Shown: positions 42,615 through 43,475 of the stretch, in pieces | How the letters are laid out: the number at the start of each line of letters is the position of its first letter | Position numbering within the stretch: position 1 is the stretch's first letter | Assembly (NCBI GenBank): GCA_946621465.1 | Contig: CAMOOO010000011.1 | Span: 1 to 43,475 of the forward strand | DNA from: an uncultured Clostridia bacterium | GTDB taxonomy: Bacteria > Bacillota > Clostridia > Christensenellales > DTU072 | DNA: 43,475 nt | Direction of reading: 5' to 3' | Translations under genes and position numbers: made by a program | Notes under the pieces: model-generated | What the model saw: the letters and a program-made list of their open reading frames with translations, nothing else | What the model was told of the DNA's origin: nothing | Database searches by the model: none

Positions 42615-43391
42615 ATGTCAAACACCCATATTTTTGCCGAAGAACGGCAGAATAAGATCCTGTCTCTGTTAAGGGTCAGGAATAAAATACTTGTCAGCAA
42701 TCTCTGCGAAGAATTCGGCGTATCGTCCGCCACCATCCGCAATGACCTTAACCAACTCGAAAAATCGGGACTCCTCAAGCGGACTCACGGCGGAGCCATT
42801 CCCTCTATGAAAATTATGGAAGAACTTACTTCCTCGCAAAAATACAAAACGAATTTTGATCAGAAAAAGCGTATCGCCGAATGCGCCGAAAGTTTCATAG
42901 AAAACGGCGATACGATCGCGCTTGATACGGGAACGACCACCTATGCTCTCGCCTGTGCGCTGGCGAACAAGCAGGATCTTATCGTCATTACCGCCGACAT
43001 CCGTATAGCAGGTCTGCTTGAAGAATTCAGCGGCGTATCGGTCGTTCTTGCGGGAGGAGAACTTCGCAAAGGCTTTTCCTGCACTACGGGATCCATAACC
43101 AACAACACTCTTTCTTCTCTTAAAGTCGATAAAATATTTCTTGCAACCAACGCCGTCGATTCCAACGGCACACTCTCAACACCCGACATCGAACAGGCGT
43201 ACGTTAAAAAGACAATGATAAATATGGGCAAAGAAATATTTCTTCTCTGCGACAGTTCAAAATTCGGCAGACAGAGTTTTTCAAGATTCGGTTCGATAAG
43301 CGACATCGACTACATCATTACTGACACGGGTTTTGATCCCGACATCTTAAAAGATCTCGATATGAATGAAATAACGCTTATAACGGTCTGA
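42615..43391 (+). CDS. DeoR-family transcriptional regulator
   Basis: 258 residues. The N-terminal winged helix-turn-helix reads ILVSNLCEEFGVSSATIRND followed by KRTHGGAIPS, the DeoR signature. The C-terminal sugar-phosphate sensor domain (about 75-250) has ALDTGTTTYALACAL, VVLAGGELRKGF and LLCDSSKFGRQSF. The family usually represses sugar catabolism genes and is released by a phosphorylated sugar intermediate. It lies 9 bases after the GH172 gene, behind GAGGTGATA, so it is in the same transcript. It may control the GH2-GH172 unit and the adjacent kinase/aldolase operon, whose pathway would make the phosphosugar signal. Confidence 0.9.
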   Translation: MSNTHIFAEERQNKILSLLRVRNKILVSNLCEEFGVSSATIRNDLNQLEKSGLLKRTHGGAIPSMKIMEELTSSQKYKTNFDQKKRIAECAESFIENGDTIALDTGTTTYALACALANKQDLIVITADIRIAGLLEEFSGVSVVLAGGELRKGFSCTTGSITNNTLSSLKVDKIFLATNAVDSNGTLSTPDIEQAYVKKTMINMGKEIFLLCDSSKFGRQSFSRFGSISDIDYIITDTGFDPDILKDLDMNEITLITV

Positions 43392-43420
43392 TCCGGAAAA
43401 AATATGTGACAGAAAGTTTA

Positions 43421-43475
43421 GGCTCTTTGTCAATAGTTGGGGTAAAGAGTTAAAATGAAAAGATTTTAGGATATG
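43421..43475. mobile_element. Probable insertion-sequence terminus entering from the right
   Basis: GGCTCTTTGTCAATAGTTGG begins at 43421 and is followed by GGTAAAGAG. This resembles terminal inverted repeats that I associate with ISL3-type elements. Only 55 bases are in the window, no transposase is visible, and the far end cannot be checked. It lies 29 bases after the DeoR stop. Confidence 0.4.

Overview
The window reads as a polysaccharide-utilisation region of an anaerobic, gut- or rumen-type Clostridia (Bacillota; Oscillospiraceae-like). The grounds are Gram-positive ribosome binding sites (AGGAGG or GAGGTGATA), a lipobox-type sugar-binding lipoprotein, binding-protein-dependent sugar importers without a local ATPase, two type I dockerin modules, and many Gram-positive style secreted multidomain proteins. 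No rRNA, tRNA, CRISPR array or phage module was seen.

Region A (1-3003, minus strand) is a small glycan-decoration group: the start of a GH78 alpha-L-rhamnosidase running off the left edge, a chimeric pseudogene joining an L-rhamnose isomerase N-terminus to a GH30 C-terminus, a GH140-like (DUF4038) hydrolase, and a CE2-like SGNH esterase. A strong intrinsic terminator sits directly in front of the esterase ribosome binding site.

Region B (3072-24017, minus strand) is one long colinear run of 12 genes. It starts with a GH130 mannosylglucose phosphorylase and a cytoplasmic GH5. These are followed by a large CBM-SBP fusion with two permeases, a membrane-anchored secreted GH5 carrying a beta-gamma-crystallin domain and an F5/8C domain, an NHL-TPR-Yip1 membrane protein, a secreted DUF5696 protein, a second permease pair with its lipoprotein SBP, and a 1462-residue discoidin-array/DUF4886 surface protein. 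The GH130 type and the GH5 set point to beta-mannan or glucomannan as the likely target: cut outside, import oligosaccharides through two importers sharing an ATPase encoded elsewhere, then cleave and phosphorolyse inside.

Region C (24018-31040) holds a divergent AraC-family regulator with a good sigma-70 promoter, a bidirectional terminator, and two minus-strand dockerin proteins: a GH5 with discoidin modules and a second discoidin-array/DUF4886 protein.

Region D (31285-38199, plus strand) is a six-gene catabolic operon behind a near-consensus promoter: Gfo/Idh/MocA dehydrogenase, zinc alcohol dehydrogenase, FGGY kinase, ketose 3-epimerase, L-fucose-isomerase-like protein and a divergent DeoC-type aldolase, closed by a hairpin terminator. 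Region E (38251-43391, plus) encodes a GH2 beta-mannosidase-like enzyme, a GH172 (DUF2961) protein and a DeoR-type regulator. The last 55 bases look like the terminus of an insertion sequence entering from the right.

The most novel material is the NHL-TPR-Yip1 plus DUF5696 pair embedded between two ATPase-less importers, the two DUF4886 proteins embedded in repeated discoidin-like modules, and the unusual kinase/epimerase/isomerase/DeoC pathway.
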